The position numbers were made by a program, and so were the translations under genes. Below the pieces are notes generated by a model that was not told the DNA's origin, searched no databases, and saw only the letters and a list, made by a program, of their open reading frames with translations. 64,000 nt of DNA from Blastococcus sp. PRF04-17 (GTDB lineage Bacteria > Actinomycetota > Actinomycetes > Mycobacteriales > Geodermatophilaceae). Shown one piece after another: positions 36,878 to 48,203 of the stretch; within the stretch, counting starts at the first letter, position 1; each line of letters begins with the position of its first letter. The stretch spans positions 1,612,001-1,676,000 of the forward strand of contig NZ_CP095412.1 of assembly GCF_023016265.1 (NCBI RefSeq). The letters are read 5' to 3'.

Positions 36878-37288
36878 TCAGCCGAGGTCGGGGAAGAACA
36901 GGCCGATCTCGCGGGCGGCCGACTCCGGCGAGTCGGAACCGTGGACGATGTTGTTCTGCACCTCGAGGGCGAAGTCGCCCCGGATCGTGCCGGGTGCGGC
37001 CTTGACCGGGTCGGTGGCGCCGGCCAGCGCGCGGAACGCCTCGATGGCCCGCGGGCCCTCGACGACCAGCGCGACGAGCGGGCCGCTGGTGATGAACTCG
37101 ACGAGCGAGCCGAAGAACGGGCGCTCCCGGTGCTCGGCGTAGTGGGTCTCCGCGACATCGGCGGTCAGCGTGCGCAGCTCGGCGGCCACCAGCCGGAGGC
37201 CCTTGCGCTCGAGGCGGGTGATCACCTCGCCGACCAGGCCGCGGGCGACGCCGTCGGGCTTGACGAGGACGAGAGTGCGTTCGGTCAC
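36878..37288 (-). CDS. ndk: Nucleoside diphosphate kinase
   Basis: 136 residues: [20 protein letters not shown], then the phospho-His motif [20 protein letters not shown]. Balances NTP pools. GTG 37288 is the only sensible start ([14 protein letters not shown]). Divergent from the secreted protease with about 80 bases between. Confidence 0.96.
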   Translation of the reverse strand: MTERTLVLVKPDGVARGLVGEVITRLERKGLRLVAAELRTLTADVAETHYAEHRERPFFGSLVEFITSGPLVALVVEGPRAIEAFRALAGATDPVKAAPGTIRGDFALEVQNNIVHGSDSPESAAREIGLFFPDLG

Positions 37289-37367
37289 GGGGCGGCAGCC
37301 TACGGCCAGATCGACTCGCTCGTTCAGGCGACTCAAGAACTGGACCGTTGCGTCCGAATGACCTTGT

Positions 37368-40297
37368 GTGAGCACCAGGAGCTGGCGAGTCGTCGCCTGC
37401 GCGGTCGGCGTCGTCCTCGGCGTCTCCTCCGCCGCCCCCGCGCTGGCCGAGTCGCCGACGTCGCAGGACCTCGACGGCATTCCCGCGGCCCTCGATGCCG
37501 ACCTCTCGCTGGCCGAGACGCAGCGGCTGGCCGCCGCGACCAGCGGCGACGGCGTGCCGCTATCCGCCTTCGTCACCACACCCGACGGTCCGGAGATCGT
37601 CACCCTCGAGGCCGGCTCCCGGTCCGAGGCCGCCGCGGCCGCTGCGCTGCTCGAGGCGCAGCCGTCCGTCGAGGCCGCCAACGTCTCGCAGCTCGCCCTG
37701 CCCACGACCTCCGCCCGTGCCGCTGACCTGTACGGCAACGCGATGGTGCGCTCCGAGCCGGCCCGCGCCGACGTCGACAACTTGCTGTCCGACGTCGTCG
37801 TCGCCGTCCTGGACACCGGTGTGGCCCCCCACCCGGAGCTGGTCTCGGCGCTGGTGCCGGGCCGCAACTTCACCGACAGCCCGGGCGGCGTCCTGGACAC
37901 CACCGACCGGCACGGGCACGGCACCCACGTCGCCGGCACGATCGGTGCCGACGCCGGCTCCGACATGGAGGGCGTCGCCCACGGCGTGAAGCTGATGCCG
38001 GTGAAGGTGCTCGGCGACAGCGGACCCGGCTGGGACAGCTGGATCGCCGCCGGCATCGTCTGGGCGGCCGACAACGGCGCCGACGTCATCAACATGTCGC
38101 TCGGCGGCCCCGGCTACTCGGCCGTGGAGCAGTCCGCCGTCGCCCACGCCCGCTCCCTCGGCGTGACCGTGATCGCGGCCGCGGGCAACGACAACTCCTC
38201 GGCCCTGTACTCCCCCGCCGGGCTGACCGGTGTCATCGCCGTGTCGGCGGTCGACGAGGCGCAGGCCAAGGCCTCGTTCTCCAACTACGGCTCCGCCGTC
38301 GACCTCGCCGCGCCGGGCGTGCGGATCCTGTCCGCCGCCCACACCGGCGGCTTCACGGTCAAGAGCGGCACGTCGATGGCCGCCCCGCACGTCGCCGGTG
38401 TCGCCGCGCTCGTCGAAGGCGCCGCGCCGGGGCTGACCCCGGACCAGGTGGAGCAGGCACTCGTGGCCGGTGCCGTCGACCGCGGCGCCGTGGGCCGCGA
38501 CGACGTGTACGGCCACGGGGTCGTCGATGCCTCGCGTGCCGTCCGGGCGGCGAACAGCCTCGAGAGCACGGGCGCCGTCTCCCTGCCGCCGGTCGTGGTG
38601 AGCGCACCCGGTGCGCCCGCGGCGCTGTCGTCGGCGGTGGCCTCGCGCCAGGTGGACCTCGCCTGGGGTGCGCCGTCGGACGACGGCTACTCGCCGATCA
38701 CCGGGTACACGGTGCGCTTCTACGCGGGTGGCACGCTGCGGGGGACGGCCACCTTCGACGCCACGGGTCGGAGCATCCGGTTCACCGGCCTGACGAACGG
38801 CACGGAGTACACGTTCACCGTCGTCGCCGCCAACGCCCAGGGGCAGAGCCCCGTGGCCACGGTCTCGGCGACGCCCTACGGCGTTCCGGGCACGCCCGTC
38901 GTCGGCACCGTTACGCCCGGCGACGCCTCCGTGGTCCTGGGCGGGAACCCGCCGGCCGACACCGGCGGCTCGCCGATCACCGGCTACACGGTGCTGGTCC
39001 GCCAGGGGTCGACGCTGCTGCAGACCCTCACCGCGGGAGCCGCGGACAGGAGCATGACGGTCACCGGCCTCGCCAACGGGACGGCGCACACGTTCCTGGT
39101 CTCCGCCAGCAACGCGCAGGGCTCGGGCACGGTCAACACGGTCTCGGCCACGCCCCGCACCACGCCCGGTGCCCCGGTCATCGGAACGCCGACCCCGGGT
39201 CCGCTGTCCGTCGTCGTCGCCTGGACCGCGCCGGCCGACAACGGTGGCGCGGCGATCAGCGGCTACACGGTGCGCGCCTACCGGAACGGCGTGGAGGTCA
39301 CCTCCGCCGGAGCGCCGGGCACGGCGACCAGCCTGGCGCTGCCCCTCGCCGAGCAGGAGCCGCACACCTTCACCGTGACGGCGCACAACGCGGCCGGACC
39401 GGGCACCGCCTCGGCGCACAGCGCCCCGGTCACGCCGGGAGCGCCGCTGACCGTCCCGTCCGCACCGGTCATGGGGACGCCGGACCTCGGGAGCACCGCC
39501 GTCCGCGTGAAGTGGTCCGCCCCGGCCAGCGACGGCGGGTCCCCTGTCACCAGCTACACGGTGCGGCTCTACCGCGGCGCGACGCTGCTCGGGACGCGGG
39601 TGGTGTCGCCCGCCACGACGAGCTACCTGGTGACGGGCCTGCCGAACGGGACGGCGCACCGGTTCTCCGTGACCGCGACCAATGCCCAGGGCTCGGGACC
39701 GGTCGCGGAGTTCACGGCCACGCCGCGGACCGTGCCCGGCGCGACGCGGATCGGCGCGGCCTCGCCCGGCGCGGGGTCCGCCGTGGTCAGGTGGGCGGCG
39801 CCGCTCAGTGACGGCGGCGCACCGCTCACCGGCTACTCGGTCCGCGTGTACCGGGGCGCCACCTGGGTGACGTCCGTGCCGGCCGCCGGAACGGCGACCA
39901 GCGCGACCGTGACCGGGCTGACCAACGGAGTGGCGTACACCTTCGTCGTGTACGCGCAGAACGCCGCCGGATACGGGCCGGCGTCCGCGCACAGCGCCCG
40001 CGTGGTGCCCGGACTCCCCGCCCAGCCGCGCATCACCGGCTACGCACCGGGCCGGTCCTCCGCCACCGTGGTCTGGGCACCCCCGGCCGACGCAGGGGTG
40101 CCCATCAATGCCTACGTCGTGCGGATCTACTACGGCTCCACGCTCGGCCGGACGGTCACGGTCCCGGCGAGCACCACCCGCCTCACCGCGGGGGCCTGCG
40201 GCCCGGCGTGGGGTACACGTTCACCGTCACCGCGCGCAACGCCACCGGTACCGGCCCGATGTCGGCGAGGAGCGGCACCGTCGTCCCGCTGCGATGA
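37368..40297 (+). CDS. Secreted subtilisin-like (S8) serine protease with six FN3 domains, frameshifted
   Basis: About 976 residues. A signal peptide ([20 protein letters not shown]), a short propeptide-like region, then the S8 domain with Asp in [13 protein letters not shown], His in [12 protein letters not shown], oxyanion Asn in AAAGNDNSS and Ser in [12 protein letters not shown]. Six fibronectin-III-like units follow, each with an ITGYTVR-type strand and an ANAQG/HNAAG-type segment. One base is missing near 40193 (G run after RLTAG); repaired it ends [20 protein letters not shown] to 40297. No cell-wall anchor motif is seen, so it is probably released. Confidence 0.9.
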
Positions 40298-40316
40298 CCC
40301 CCGGTCAGGCCGGGGG
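40298..40316. terminator. 7-bp GC hairpin between convergent protease and DUF4233 genes
   Basis: CCCCCGG, loop tcagg, CCGGGGG, starting right after the protease stop and including the DUF4233 stop. Likely a terminator for both directions. Confidence 0.6.
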
Positions 40317-40681
40317 CGCGTCCACCGGTGGACCGAACGGCGAGCCGAGCAGCTGCTTGCGCACCTGCAGCAGGTAGAGCCAGATCAGCACGAAGGCACC
40401 CGCCACGAACCACATGACGCTGTTGAGCAGCCCGGTCAGCAGCAGCGGCACCTGGAGCACCGTGCCGATGACGACGCCGCGGGCCCGCTGCTGCACACCC
40501 GCCGCCAGGATCAGCACGACGGCCAGCACCAGCAGGACGGCCAGCCGGGCGCCGGTCAGGCCGTCGCCGGTCTGCGCGATCCCCCGCGGGACGAACAGCG
40601 TGGCGATGCCCTCGAGCACCAGGATGCCCGCGGCCGCGCCCCCAGCGCCCGCGCCGCCCGGCCCGGATCGGGGGCGGTCAC
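40305..40681 (-). CDS. DUF4233 membrane protein, frameshifted
   Basis: About 125 residues with four hydrophobic segments (LAVLLVLAVVLILAAGV, VIGTVLQVPLLLTGLL, MWFVAGAFVLIWLYLLQV). The true N-terminus [15 protein letters not shown] begins at GTG 40681, overlapping the folC stop (GTGA); a base missing near 40643 (gggggcgcgg) separates it from AGILVLEGIATLFVPRGIA. DUF4233 genes commonly follow folC in actinobacteria. Function unknown. Confidence 0.82.
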
Positions 40682-42030
40682 GACCGGCGCCCGCTCATCA
40701 GCGTGCGGGCTTCCCCTGCCGTGATCACGCTGCCGGTGACCAGCACGCCGGATCCGCCGAGCGCGTCGTCGGGGCCGGCCTCGGCCAGCTCGATCGCCTC
40801 CGTCAGGGCTTCGGGCAGCCGCGGCGACACGCTCACCCGGTCGGCGCCGAAGACGTCGACCGCCAGCGCGCCCAGCTCGTCGGCCGGCATGGCCCGCGGC
40901 GAGCTGTTCTGGGTGACGACGAGCTCGGCGCAGACGTCCTCGAGCGCGGCGAGCATGCCGCTGACGTCCTTGCCCGCGACGCATCCGACGACGCCGACCA
41001 GCCGGGTGAAGTCGAAGGACTCCTTGATCGCGGCGACGGTCGCCGCCATGCCCGCGGGGTTGTGCGCGGCGTCGACCAGCACCGTGGGGCTGGTGCGGAC
41101 CCGCTCCAGCCGACCCGGTGACCGCACGGCGGCGAACGCCGCCCGCACCGTCTCCTGCTCGATCGGCCCGGTCGCCGCACCGGCACCCAGGAACGCCTCG
41201 ACGGCCGCCAGGGCGGTCGTCGCGTTCTGCGCCTGGTGGGCACCGAACAGCGGCAGGAAGATCTCCTCGTACTCGCCCCCCAGGCCCTGCAGCCGGATCT
41301 GCTGACCGCCGACGGCGATCCGCCGGTCCAGCAGCCCGAACTCGGTGCCCTCCCGCGCGACGACGGCCTCGACCTCCACCGCCCGGCGCACCAGCGCGTC
41401 GAGCGCGCCGGGCTGCTGGTGGGCCAGCACGGCGATCGAGTCGTGCTTGATGATCCCCGCCTTCTCCCCCGCGATCGTGGCGACGTCGGGGCCCAGGTAC
41501 TCCGCGTGGTCGAGGTCCACCGGCGTGACCACGGCGACCCGCGCGTCGGCCACGTTGGTGGCATCCCAGGTGCCGCCCATGCCGACCTCGACGACCGCGA
41601 CGTCGACCGGCGCGTCGGCGAACAGCGCGTACGCCATGCCGACCATGACCTCGAAGAAGCTCATCGGGTGCTCGCCGCCGGCGTCGACCATCTGCACGTA
41701 CGGCGCGACGTCGTCGTAGGTCTCCACGAAACGTGCGGCGCCGACGGGTTCGCCGTCCAGGACGATCCGCTCGCGGATCGACTCCAGGTGCGGGCTGGTG
41801 AACCGGCCCACCCGCAGACCGAAGCCACGCAGCAGCTCGTCGATCATCCGGGCGGTCGTCGTCTTGCCGTTCGTGCCGGCGACCTGGATGACCGGCATCG
41901 CCCGGTGCGGCGACCCGAGCAGGTCGACCAGGGCGTTGATGCGGGTCAGCGAGGGCTCGAGGCGGCTCTCCGGCCAGCGGGCCAGCAGCTCCTTCTCGAC
42001 CCGGGCCATGTCTCCGGTACTGCCGTCCAC
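40678..42030 (-). CDS. folC: Dihydrofolate synthase/folylpolyglutamate synthase
   Basis: Adds glutamates to folate. 450 residues: P-loop VIQVAGTNGKTTTARMID, GRFTSPHLESIRERI, VEVGMGGTWDATNVADARVA, magnesium-site His in PVDLDHAEYLG, and VLVDAAHNPAGM. ATG 42030. It usually follows valS on the same strand; here valS points the other way. Confidence 0.95.
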   Translation of the reverse strand: MDGSTGDMARVEKELLARWPESRLEPSLTRINALVDLLGSPHRAMPVIQVAGTNGKTTTARMIDELLRGFGLRVGRFTSPHLESIRERIVLDGEPVGAARFVETYDDVAPYVQMVDAGGEHPMSFFEVMVGMAYALFADAPVDVAVVEVGMGGTWDATNVADARVAVVTPVDLDHAEYLGPDVATIAGEKAGIIKHDSIAVLAHQQPGALDALVRRAVEVEAVVAREGTEFGLLDRRIAVGGQQIRLQGLGGEYEEIFLPLFGAHQAQNATTALAAVEAFLGAGAATGPIEQETVRAAFAAVRSPGRLERVRTSPTVLVDAAHNPAGMAATVAAIKESFDFTRLVGVVGCVAGKDVSGMLAALEDVCAELVVTQNSSPRAMPADELGALAVDVFGADRVSVSPRLPEALTEAIELAEAGPDDALGGSGVLVTGSVITAGEARTLMSGRRS

Positions 42031-42051
42031 ATGTCCCAGGATGCCAGCCGG

Positions 42052-42507
42052 TCAGGCGGCGACCGCGCGCTCCCGGGGCACGCCGTGGACGACGCCGCTG
42101 CCGGCGTGCATCCAGTCGCGCGGTGGGTCCGTCGGCACCACGCGCTTGCCGAGCGGGAACAGCCCCACCGCGGCGAGCTTGAACGAGGCCACGCCGAAGG
42201 GGATGCCGACGATCGTCAGGCAGAAACCGATGCCCGCGACGACGTGCACGAGCGCCAGCCACCACCCGGCGATCAGGAACCACACCAGGTTGCCGAGCGC
42301 GGACGCCGCTCCGGCGCCGGGCGCGCGCACCGTCGTCCGGCCGAAGGGCCACAGGACGAAGGAGGCGAGACGGAACGACGCGATGCCGAACGGGATCGTG
42401 ACGACCAGCAGGCAGGCGAGCACGCCGGCCGCGGCGTAGGCCAGCGCCAGCAGCCAGCCCTGGAGGACCAGCCACACGACGTTCAGCAGGAGGCGCAGGG
42501 TGTCCAC
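42052..42507 (-). CDS. YccF domain inner-membrane protein
   Basis: 151 residues with two YccF repeats: TIPFGIASFRLASFVLWPFG and GIPFGVASFKLAAVGLFPLG, separated by hydrophobic segments. Function unknown. Divergent from valS with an 80-base gap, upstream of folC on the same strand. Confidence 0.9.
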   Translation of the reverse strand: MDTLRLLLNVVWLVLQGWLLALAYAAAGVLACLLVVTIPFGIASFRLASFVLWPFGRTTVRAPGAGAASALGNLVWFLIAGWWLALVHVVAGIGFCLTIVGIPFGVASFKLAAVGLFPLGKRVVPTDPPRDWMHAGSGVVHGVPRERAVAA

Positions 42508-42587
42508 GACTGCCCCACGGACAACGCCTGTGGTCGGTTCCCCGGCGTGCGCGGAATCGCGTTGTCGGGCCTTTCTAGGATTGGGGC

Positions 42588-45182
42588 ATGGCTTCCGACA
42601 TCGCGCCCCCGGCCACTGCTGCCCTGGGAGCGGGCGCCGGTGTACCCGAGAAGTCGTCGATCGACGGGCTCGAGGAGAAGTGGGTCGAGCGCTGGGCGGC
42701 CGACGACACGTACGCCTTCGACCGGGCGGCCGCGCTGAAGGGCCCCCGCGAGGACATCTACTCGATCGACACCCCGCCGCCGACCGCGTCGGGCTCGCTG
42801 CACGTGGGGCACGTGTTCAGCTACACCCACACCGACATCGTCGCCCGCTACCAGCGCATGCGGGGCAAGCACGTCTACTACCCGATGGGCTGGGACGACA
42901 ACGGCCTGCCGACCGAGCGCCGGGTGCAGAACTACTACGGCGTCCGGTGCGACCCGTCGCTGCACTACGACCCGTCGTTCGAGCCGCCGGCCAAGCCGGG
43001 CAAGGACCAGGTGCCGGTCTCCCGCCGCAACTTCGTCGAGTTGTGCATGCGGCTGACGGAGGAGGACGAGCGCGCCTTCGAGCAGCTGTGGCGCCGGGTC
43101 GGGCTGTCGGTGGACTGGACGAACGTCTACCGGACCATCTCCGAGTCCTCCCGCGCCACCGCCCAGCGGATGTTCCTGCACAACCTGGCCCGCGGTGAGG
43201 CCTACGCCCAGGAGGCGCCGACCCTCTGGGACGTCACCTTCCGCACCGCGGTGGCCCAGGCCGAGCTCGAGGACCGCGAGCGCCCCGGCGCCTACCACCG
43301 GATCGGGTTCTCCAGCCGGGAGGGCGTCGTCTACATCGAGACCACCCGTCCGGAGCTGATCCCGGCCTGCGTCGCGCTGGTGGCCCACCCCGACGACGAG
43401 CGGTACCAGCCGCTGTTCGGCAAGACCGTGCGGACGCCGCTGTTCGACGTCGAGGTCCCCGTCGTCGCCCACCGCCTGGCAGAGCCGGACAAGGGCTCGG
43501 GCATCGCGATGATCTGCACCTTCGGCGACCTCAACGACGTCACCTGGTGGCGGGAGCTGCAGCTGCCGACCCGGGCGATCGTGGGCTGGGACGGCCGGAT
43601 CCTGGCCGACCCGCCGCCGGGCGTTCCTGCGCGCCCCTACGACGAGCTCGCCGGGAAGACGGTCTTCAGCGCCCAGCAGCGGATCGTGGAGCTGCTCCGC
43701 GAGTCCGGCCACCTCGACGGCGAGCCGAAGCCGATCACCCACCCGGTGAAGTTCTACGAGAAGGGCGAGCGCCCGCTCGAGATCGTCACCACGCGCCAGT
43801 GGTACATCCGCAACGGCGGCCGGGACGCCGACCTGCGCGACGCGCTGATCGCCCGGGGCCGCGAGATCCAGTGGGTGCCCGAGCACATGCGGCACCGGTA
43901 CGAGAACTGGGTCGAGGGGCTCAACGGAGACTGGCTGATCAGCCGGCAGCGGTTCTTCGGCGTCCCGTTCCCGGTCTGGTACCGGCTGGACGAGTCGGGC
44001 GAGCCGATCCACGACGACCCGATCCTGGCGCCGGACTCCGCGCTTCCGGTCGATCCGTCGGAGGACGTGCCCGAGGGGTTCACCGAGGACCAGCGCGGCA
44101 AGCCCGGCGGCTTCGTCGGCGACCCCGACGTCATGGACACCTGGGCGACGTCGTCGCTGTCCCCGCAGGTCGCCTCCGGCTGGGACACCGACCCGGAGCT
44201 GTTCGCGGCGGTCTTCCCGATGGACCAGCGGCCGCAGGCGCACGACATCATCCGCACCTGGCTGTTCTCGACCGTCGTCCGGGCGCACTTCGAGCACGGC
44301 ACCGTGCCGTGGTCGCACGCCACGATCTCCGGCTTCGTCGTCGACCCCGACCGCAAGAAGATGTCGAAGTCGAAGGGCAACGCGACGACGCCGATCGACG
44401 TCCTCGAGCGGTACGGCACCGACGCGGTCCGCTGGCGGGCCGCCGGTGCGCGTCCCGGCGCGGACTCCCCCTTCGACGAGGCGCAGATGAAGGTCGGCCG
44501 GCGGCTGGCCATGAAGATCCTCAACGTCGGCAAGTTCGTGCTCGGCCTGGGCGCCGGGTCGGTCGACCTCGCCACCGCCGCCGACCGGATCACCGAGCCG
44601 ATCGACCGGGCGCTGCTGACCGCGCTGGCGTCGGTGGTCGACGAGGCCACCGCCGCCATGGAGGCCTTCAACTACACCCGCGCGCTCGAGGTGGCCGAGT
44701 CGTTCTTCTGGTCGTTCTGCGACGACTACGTGGAACTGGTGAAGTCCCGGGCCTACCGCGCCGGTCCCGACGCCGAGTCGGCGCACGCCGCCCTGGCCCT
44801 GGCGCTGTCGGTGCAGCTGCGCCTGTTCGCGCCGGTCCTGCCGTTCGTGACCGAGGAGGTCTGGTCGTGGTGGCGGTCCGGCTCGGTGCACCGGGCTGCG
44901 TGGCCGGCTGCCTCCGAGCTGCCGGCCGACGGTGACGCCGCGCTGGTCGACGCCGCGGCCGAGGCGCTGGCCGGCGTGCGCAAGGCCAAGTCGGACGCCA
45001 AGCAGTCGATGCGCGCCGACGTGCAGTCCGCGACGATCATCGCCCCGGAGGAGCGGGTGGCGGCGGTCGAGGCCATCCGCCCCGACCTGGTCGACGCCGG
45101 GCGGATCGCCTCGCTGGAGGTGCTCGCCGGGAGCGGCCCGCTCAGCGTGGCCGTCGTGCTCGCGCCGGTCGCGGAGGCGTAG
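42588..45182 (+). CDS. valS: Valyl-tRNA synthetase
   Basis: 864 residues. HIGH-type motif [15 protein letters not shown], editing domain start [42 protein letters not shown] motif [13 protein letters not shown], then the anticodon-binding domain. No long C-terminal coiled-coil arm; it ends [12 protein letters not shown]. No T-box in the 80-base upstream gap. Orientation is opposite to folC. Confidence 0.97.
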   Translation: MASDIAPPATAALGAGAGVPEKSSIDGLEEKWVERWAADDTYAFDRAAALKGPREDIYSIDTPPPTASGSLHVGHVFSYTHTDIVARYQRMRGKHVYYPMGWDDNGLPTERRVQNYYGVRCDPSLHYDPSFEPPAKPGKDQVPVSRRNFVELCMRLTEEDERAFEQLWRRVGLSVDWTNVYRTISESSRATAQRMFLHNLARGEAYAQEAPTLWDVTFRTAVAQAELEDRERPGAYHRIGFSSREGVVYIETTRPELIPACVALVAHPDDERYQPLFGKTVRTPLFDVEVPVVAHRLAEPDKGSGIAMICTFGDLNDVTWWRELQLPTRAIVGWDGRILADPPPGVPARPYDELAGKTVFSAQQRIVELLRESGHLDGEPKPITHPVKFYEKGERPLEIVTTRQWYIRNGGRDADLRDALIARGREIQWVPEHMRHRYENWVEGLNGDWLISRQRFFGVPFPVWYRLDESGEPIHDDPILAPDSALPVDPSEDVPEGFTEDQRGKPGGFVGDPDVMDTWATSSLSPQVASGWDTDPELFAAVFPMDQRPQAHDIIRTWLFSTVVRAHFEHGTVPWSHATISGFVVDPDRKKMSKSKGNATTPIDVLERYGTDAVRWRAAGARPGADSPFDEAQMKVGRRLAMKILNVGKFVLGLGAGSVDLATAADRITEPIDRALLTALASVVDEATAAMEAFNYTRALEVAESFFWSFCDDYVELVKSRAYRAGPDAESAHAALALALSVQLRLFAPVLPFVTEEVWSWWRSGSVHRAAWPAASELPADGDAALVDAAAEALAGVRKAKSDAKQSMRADVQSATIIAPEERVAAVEAIRPDLVDAGRIASLEVLAGSGPLSVAVVLAPVAEA

Positions 45183-45187
45183 GGGTC

Positions 45188-45481
45188 TCAGCCGTTGCCG
45201 CGGAGCAGCCGGAGGTGCGGCCCGGTCGAGATGCTCTCCCGCTGGTCGGGGATCTGCGGCAGCCCCGCGGCGCGCCGGACCCGGTTCTCGGGGACGTCGA
45301 TGGCCTGGGCGAGGCTGCCCGCGAACGCCTCGCTGATGAATCCTCGGCCTCCGCTGCGCGCGAGCCGCTCGATGGTCTCGGGGGCGACGACCCAGCCGCA
45401 GCGGCGGGACGCCTCGACCGGGGTGATGTCCAGTTCGAGCAGCCGCCGGCGCACCAGGTCCTGCAGGTCCGTGTCCGCCAC
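45188..45481 (-). CDS. Small helix-turn-helix (XRE-like) protein
   Basis: 97 residues: LVRRRLLELDITPVEASRRC, GWVVAPETIERLARSGG and GSLAQAIDVPENRVRRAAGL look like an XRE/Cro HTH. Convergent with valS (5-base gap). No target is apparent. Confidence 0.75.
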   Translation of the reverse strand: MADTDLQDLVRRRLLELDITPVEASRRCGWVVAPETIERLARSGGRGFISEAFAGSLAQAIDVPENRVRRAAGLPQIPDQRESISTGPHLRLLRGNG

Positions 45482-45637
45482 GCGCCCAGGCTAGTTCCGC
45501 CACCAGCCCCCGGCATCCGAGAACCGGTGGACCCCCGCGGCCCAGACCCGCCCGCCGTCTGAGGCGCCCGGGTCCACTCGTCGCGCGTGTCCACAGGACG
45601 TGAGCGGCGGCGGCCGCGGATCGGCCAGTCTCTCCGC

Positions 45638-46570
45638 GTGCACCGACTGGACGACCTGTTGCCCGGTGGGGTGGCGTCGCGAGGCCAGCTGGCCCGGATC
45701 ACGAGCTCCAGCAGCGTCGGCCGGTGGCTGGCCCGCGGCGACCTCCTGCTCGTGGCGCCGGGCGTGGTCGCGATCGCGCGGCGCGCGACCGAATGGCTGG
45801 TCCGTGCCCGAGCCGCGACGCTCTACGCCGACGGCGTGCTCAGTCACCTCTCGGCGCTCACCGCCGCGGGGCTGGCTCCCGAAACCCCGGGTCCCGTGCA
45901 CGTCACCGTCCCGCCAGCGCGCCGGCTGCGCGACGCGGACGACGTCGTCGTGCACCGGTCACGGCAGCGCCTGGTCACGATCCGGCGCAGCGGACTGGAG
46001 GTCACCGAACCCGCTCGGAGCCTGGTCGAGGCGTGGGTGTGGGCGGAGTCCCCGACCCGGAACGTCCGCAGCTCCGCCGAACAGCCGGTCGTCCGCCAGG
46101 CGTTGATCGAAGCGGTGCGGACGAAGGAGGCGCGGCCAGCGGTCATCCGTCGGGAGTCGCAGCGGCGGAGCCGGCACCCAGGTCGCGCGGAACTGTCGCG
46201 ACTGCTCGCGCTCGTGGAGGCGGGTTGCCAGAGCGAACTCGAGATCTGGGGCGTCCTGCACGCTCTTCCCCGACCACCGGAGGTCCCGCCGTACGTGCAG
46301 CAGCACCGCGTCGTCCTGGCCGACGGTCGACGGGTCGAGCTGGACGCCGCCTGGCCGGAGGCGCGGGTGGCGGTCGAGCTCGACGGCGCCGCCTTCCACG
46401 GCAGTCGGCAGGCCCGTGAGCGCGATCTGCGACGGGACACCGCGCTGGCCGGCGAAGGCTGGATCGTGCTGAGGTTCAGCTACGCGAGGCTGGTCGCCGA
46501 TCCTGAGGGCTGCCGGCGCGAGATCCTCGCCGTGCTCCGGCAGCGACTGACGACCAGTGGACCCCGCTGA
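45638..46570 (+). CDS. DUF559-type protein: AbiEi-like N-terminus, PD-(D/E)XK-like C-terminus
   Basis: About 310 residues. N-terminal winged-helix-like part ([37 protein letters not shown]), then a C-terminal nuclease-like fold with [20 protein letters not shown] and [20 protein letters not shown], as in DUF559/Vsr-related proteins. Such genes are scattered singly in actinobacteria with unknown role. A GTG at 45587 would add 17 residues. Confidence 0.72.
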   Translation: MHRLDDLLPGGVASRGQLARITSSSSVGRWLARGDLLLVAPGVVAIARRATEWLVRARAATLYADGVLSHLSALTAAGLAPETPGPVHVTVPPARRLRDADDVVVHRSRQRLVTIRRSGLEVTEPARSLVEAWVWAESPTRNVRSSAEQPVVRQALIEAVRTKEARPAVIRRESQRRSRHPGRAELSRLLALVEAGCQSELEIWGVLHALPRPPEVPPYVQQHRVVLADGRRVELDAAWPEARVAVELDGAAFHGSRQARERDLRRDTALAGEGWIVLRFSYARLVADPEGCRREILAVLRQRLTTSGPR

Positions 46571-46631
46571 CTCGTTCCGCCGGCCGTTCTGGGCCACATG
46601 GGTCCACCGGTTGGCCGCCGAAACGCGATGG

Positions 46632-47900
46632 TCAGGCGGACTTCTCGCGGCGCTCGCGGGTGGGCTTGCGCGGCACGATCGTCGGGTTCACGTGCTCGAG
46701 GACGACCTCCTTGGTGATGACCACCTGGGCGACGTCGTCGCGGCTCGGGACGTCGTACATCACCGACTGGAGCACCTCCTCCATGATCGCGCGGAGCCCG
46801 CGGGCGCCGGTGCCACGGAGGATGGCCTGGTCGGCGATCGCCTCGAGGGCGTCGTCGGTGAACTCCAGATCGACCCCGTCGAGCTCGAAGAGCTTGCGGT
46901 ACTGGCGCACCAGCGCGTTCTTCGGCTCGGTGAGGATGTTGATCAGCGCCTCGCGGTCCAGCTTCTGCACGCTGGTGATCACCGGGAGGCGGCCGATGAA
47001 CTCGGGGATCATGCCGAACTTCAGCAGGTCCTCGGGCATGACCTCGGCGAACGCGTTCGCCTCGGCGATCTCGGCCTTGCCGCGGATCTCGGCGCCGAAG
47101 CCGATGCCCTGCTTGCCGGTGCGCGCCTCGATGACCTTCTCCAGGCCGGCGAAGGCGCCGCCCACGATGAACAGCACGTTCGTCGTGTCGATCTGGATGA
47201 ACTCCTGGTGCGGGTGCTTGCGACCGCCCTGCGGGGGCACCGACGCCGTCGTCCCCTCGAGGATCTTCAGCAGCGCCTGCTGGACGCCCTCACCGGAGAC
47301 GTCGCGGGTGATCGACGGGTTCTCCGACTTGCGGGCGATCTTGTCGACCTCGTCGATGTAGATGATGCCGGTCTCGGCGCGCTTGACGTCGTAGTCGGCG
47401 GCCTGGATGAGCTTGAGGAGGATGTTCTCGACGTCCTCACCGACGTAGCCGGCCTCGGTCAGGGCGGTCGCGTCGGCGATCGCGAAGGGTACGTTCAGCA
47501 TGCGGGCGAGGGTCTGCGCCAGGTGCGTCTTGCCGCACCCGGTCGGGCCCATCAGCAGGATGTTGGACTTGGCCAGCTCGACGCCCTCGTCGCGGCGGTC
47601 ACCACCGGCCTGGATCCGCTTGTAGTGGTTGTAGACCGCGACCGACAGCGTGCGCTTGGCCTTGTCCTGGCCGATGACGTACTGCTCGAGGAAGTCGTGG
47701 ATCTCCTTGGGCTTGGGCAGCTCGTCGAACTTCAGGTCCGAGGACTCCGACAGCTCCTCTTCGATGATCTCGTTGCAGAGGTCGATGCACTCGTCGCAGA
47801 TGTAGACCCCGGGGCCCGCGATGAGCTTCTTGACCTGCTTCTGGCTCTTCCCGCAGAAGGAGCACTTGAGCAGGTCACCGCTCTCACCGATTCGTGCCAC
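46632..47900 (-). CDS. clpX: ATP-dependent Clp protease ATP-binding subunit ClpX
   Basis: 422 residues. N-terminal zinc finger [10 protein letters not shown]...YICDEC, Walker [15 protein letters not shown], pore loop [11 protein letters not shown], Walker [15 protein letters not shown], sensor region. Unfolds substrates for ClpP1P2. About 300 bases after clpP2, separated by a strong hairpin, so it may have its own promoter. Confidence 0.98.
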   Translation of the reverse strand: MARIGESGDLLKCSFCGKSQKQVKKLIAGPGVYICDECIDLCNEIIEEELSESSDLKFDELPKPKEIHDFLEQYVIGQDKAKRTLSVAVYNHYKRIQAGGDRRDEGVELAKSNILLMGPTGCGKTHLAQTLARMLNVPFAIADATALTEAGYVGEDVENILLKLIQAADYDVKRAETGIIYIDEVDKIARKSENPSITRDVSGEGVQQALLKILEGTTASVPPQGGRKHPHQEFIQIDTTNVLFIVGGAFAGLEKVIEARTGKQGIGFGAEIRGKAEIAEANAFAEVMPEDLLKFGMIPEFIGRLPVITSVQKLDREALINILTEPKNALVRQYRKLFELDGVDLEFTDDALEAIADQAILRGTGARGLRAIMEEVLQSVMYDVPSRDDVAQVVITKEVVLEHVNPTIVPRKPTRERREKSA

Positions 47901-48163
47901 CTGCTGACCTCCACCTGTGAAAAGCCGGTCCTGACGTCAGGACCCGCGCCTTGATTCTGACTGCTGCGCCCGCGCTCGGCCTCATGTTTCCGGGCGAATT
48001 CCGCGAGGCTCTCCACCCGCCGTCACCGGCCGGGGATCGGGCGTCCGCAGACCGTAACCGCTGCCACCGACGCTGCCGGGCAATGACTCACCCGGTCCGG
48101 CCGGCCGTCCCACATCTGTCTCGCTGGTGCCCTCTGCCCCGCGTGCCCGTGACCTGAGGCTAC
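47901..48163. other. clpX upstream region
   Basis: About 260 bases before clpX up to the clpP2 terminator hairpin. No gene seen. It probably carries the clpX promoter; no clear operator was recognised. Confidence 0.5.
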
Positions 48164-48196
48164 GGGTCGGGGACGCTCCGCGCGCGTCCCCGACCC
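48164..48196 (-). terminator. 13-bp hairpin after clpP2
   Basis: GGGTCGGGGACGC and GCGTCCCCGACCC form a perfect stem with a 7-base loop, beginning 7 bases past the clpP2 stop. Likely ends the clpP1P2 transcript. Confidence 0.8.
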
Positions 48197-48203
48197 GGCC
48201 GGG

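Noticed and set aside
40556-42475. 640-codon minus-strand frame overlapping folC
   Set aside because: Shadow frame of folC. Only its tail is real, as the N-terminus of the DUF4233 protein before the missing base.
42508-42587. T-box riboswitch before valS
   Set aside because: The gap is only 80 bases, without the specifier and antiterminator features.
42483-45503. 1000-codon open frame antisense to valS
   Set aside because: Gly/Arg/Asp-rich shadow of a clear valyl-tRNA synthetase; GC-rich third-position effect.
45600-46570. Type IV abortive-infection (AbiE) toxin-antitoxin system
   Set aside because: The DUF559 protein has an AbiEi-like N-terminus but no AbiEii partner is nearby; the neighbouring HTH gene is convergent to valS and not paired with it.
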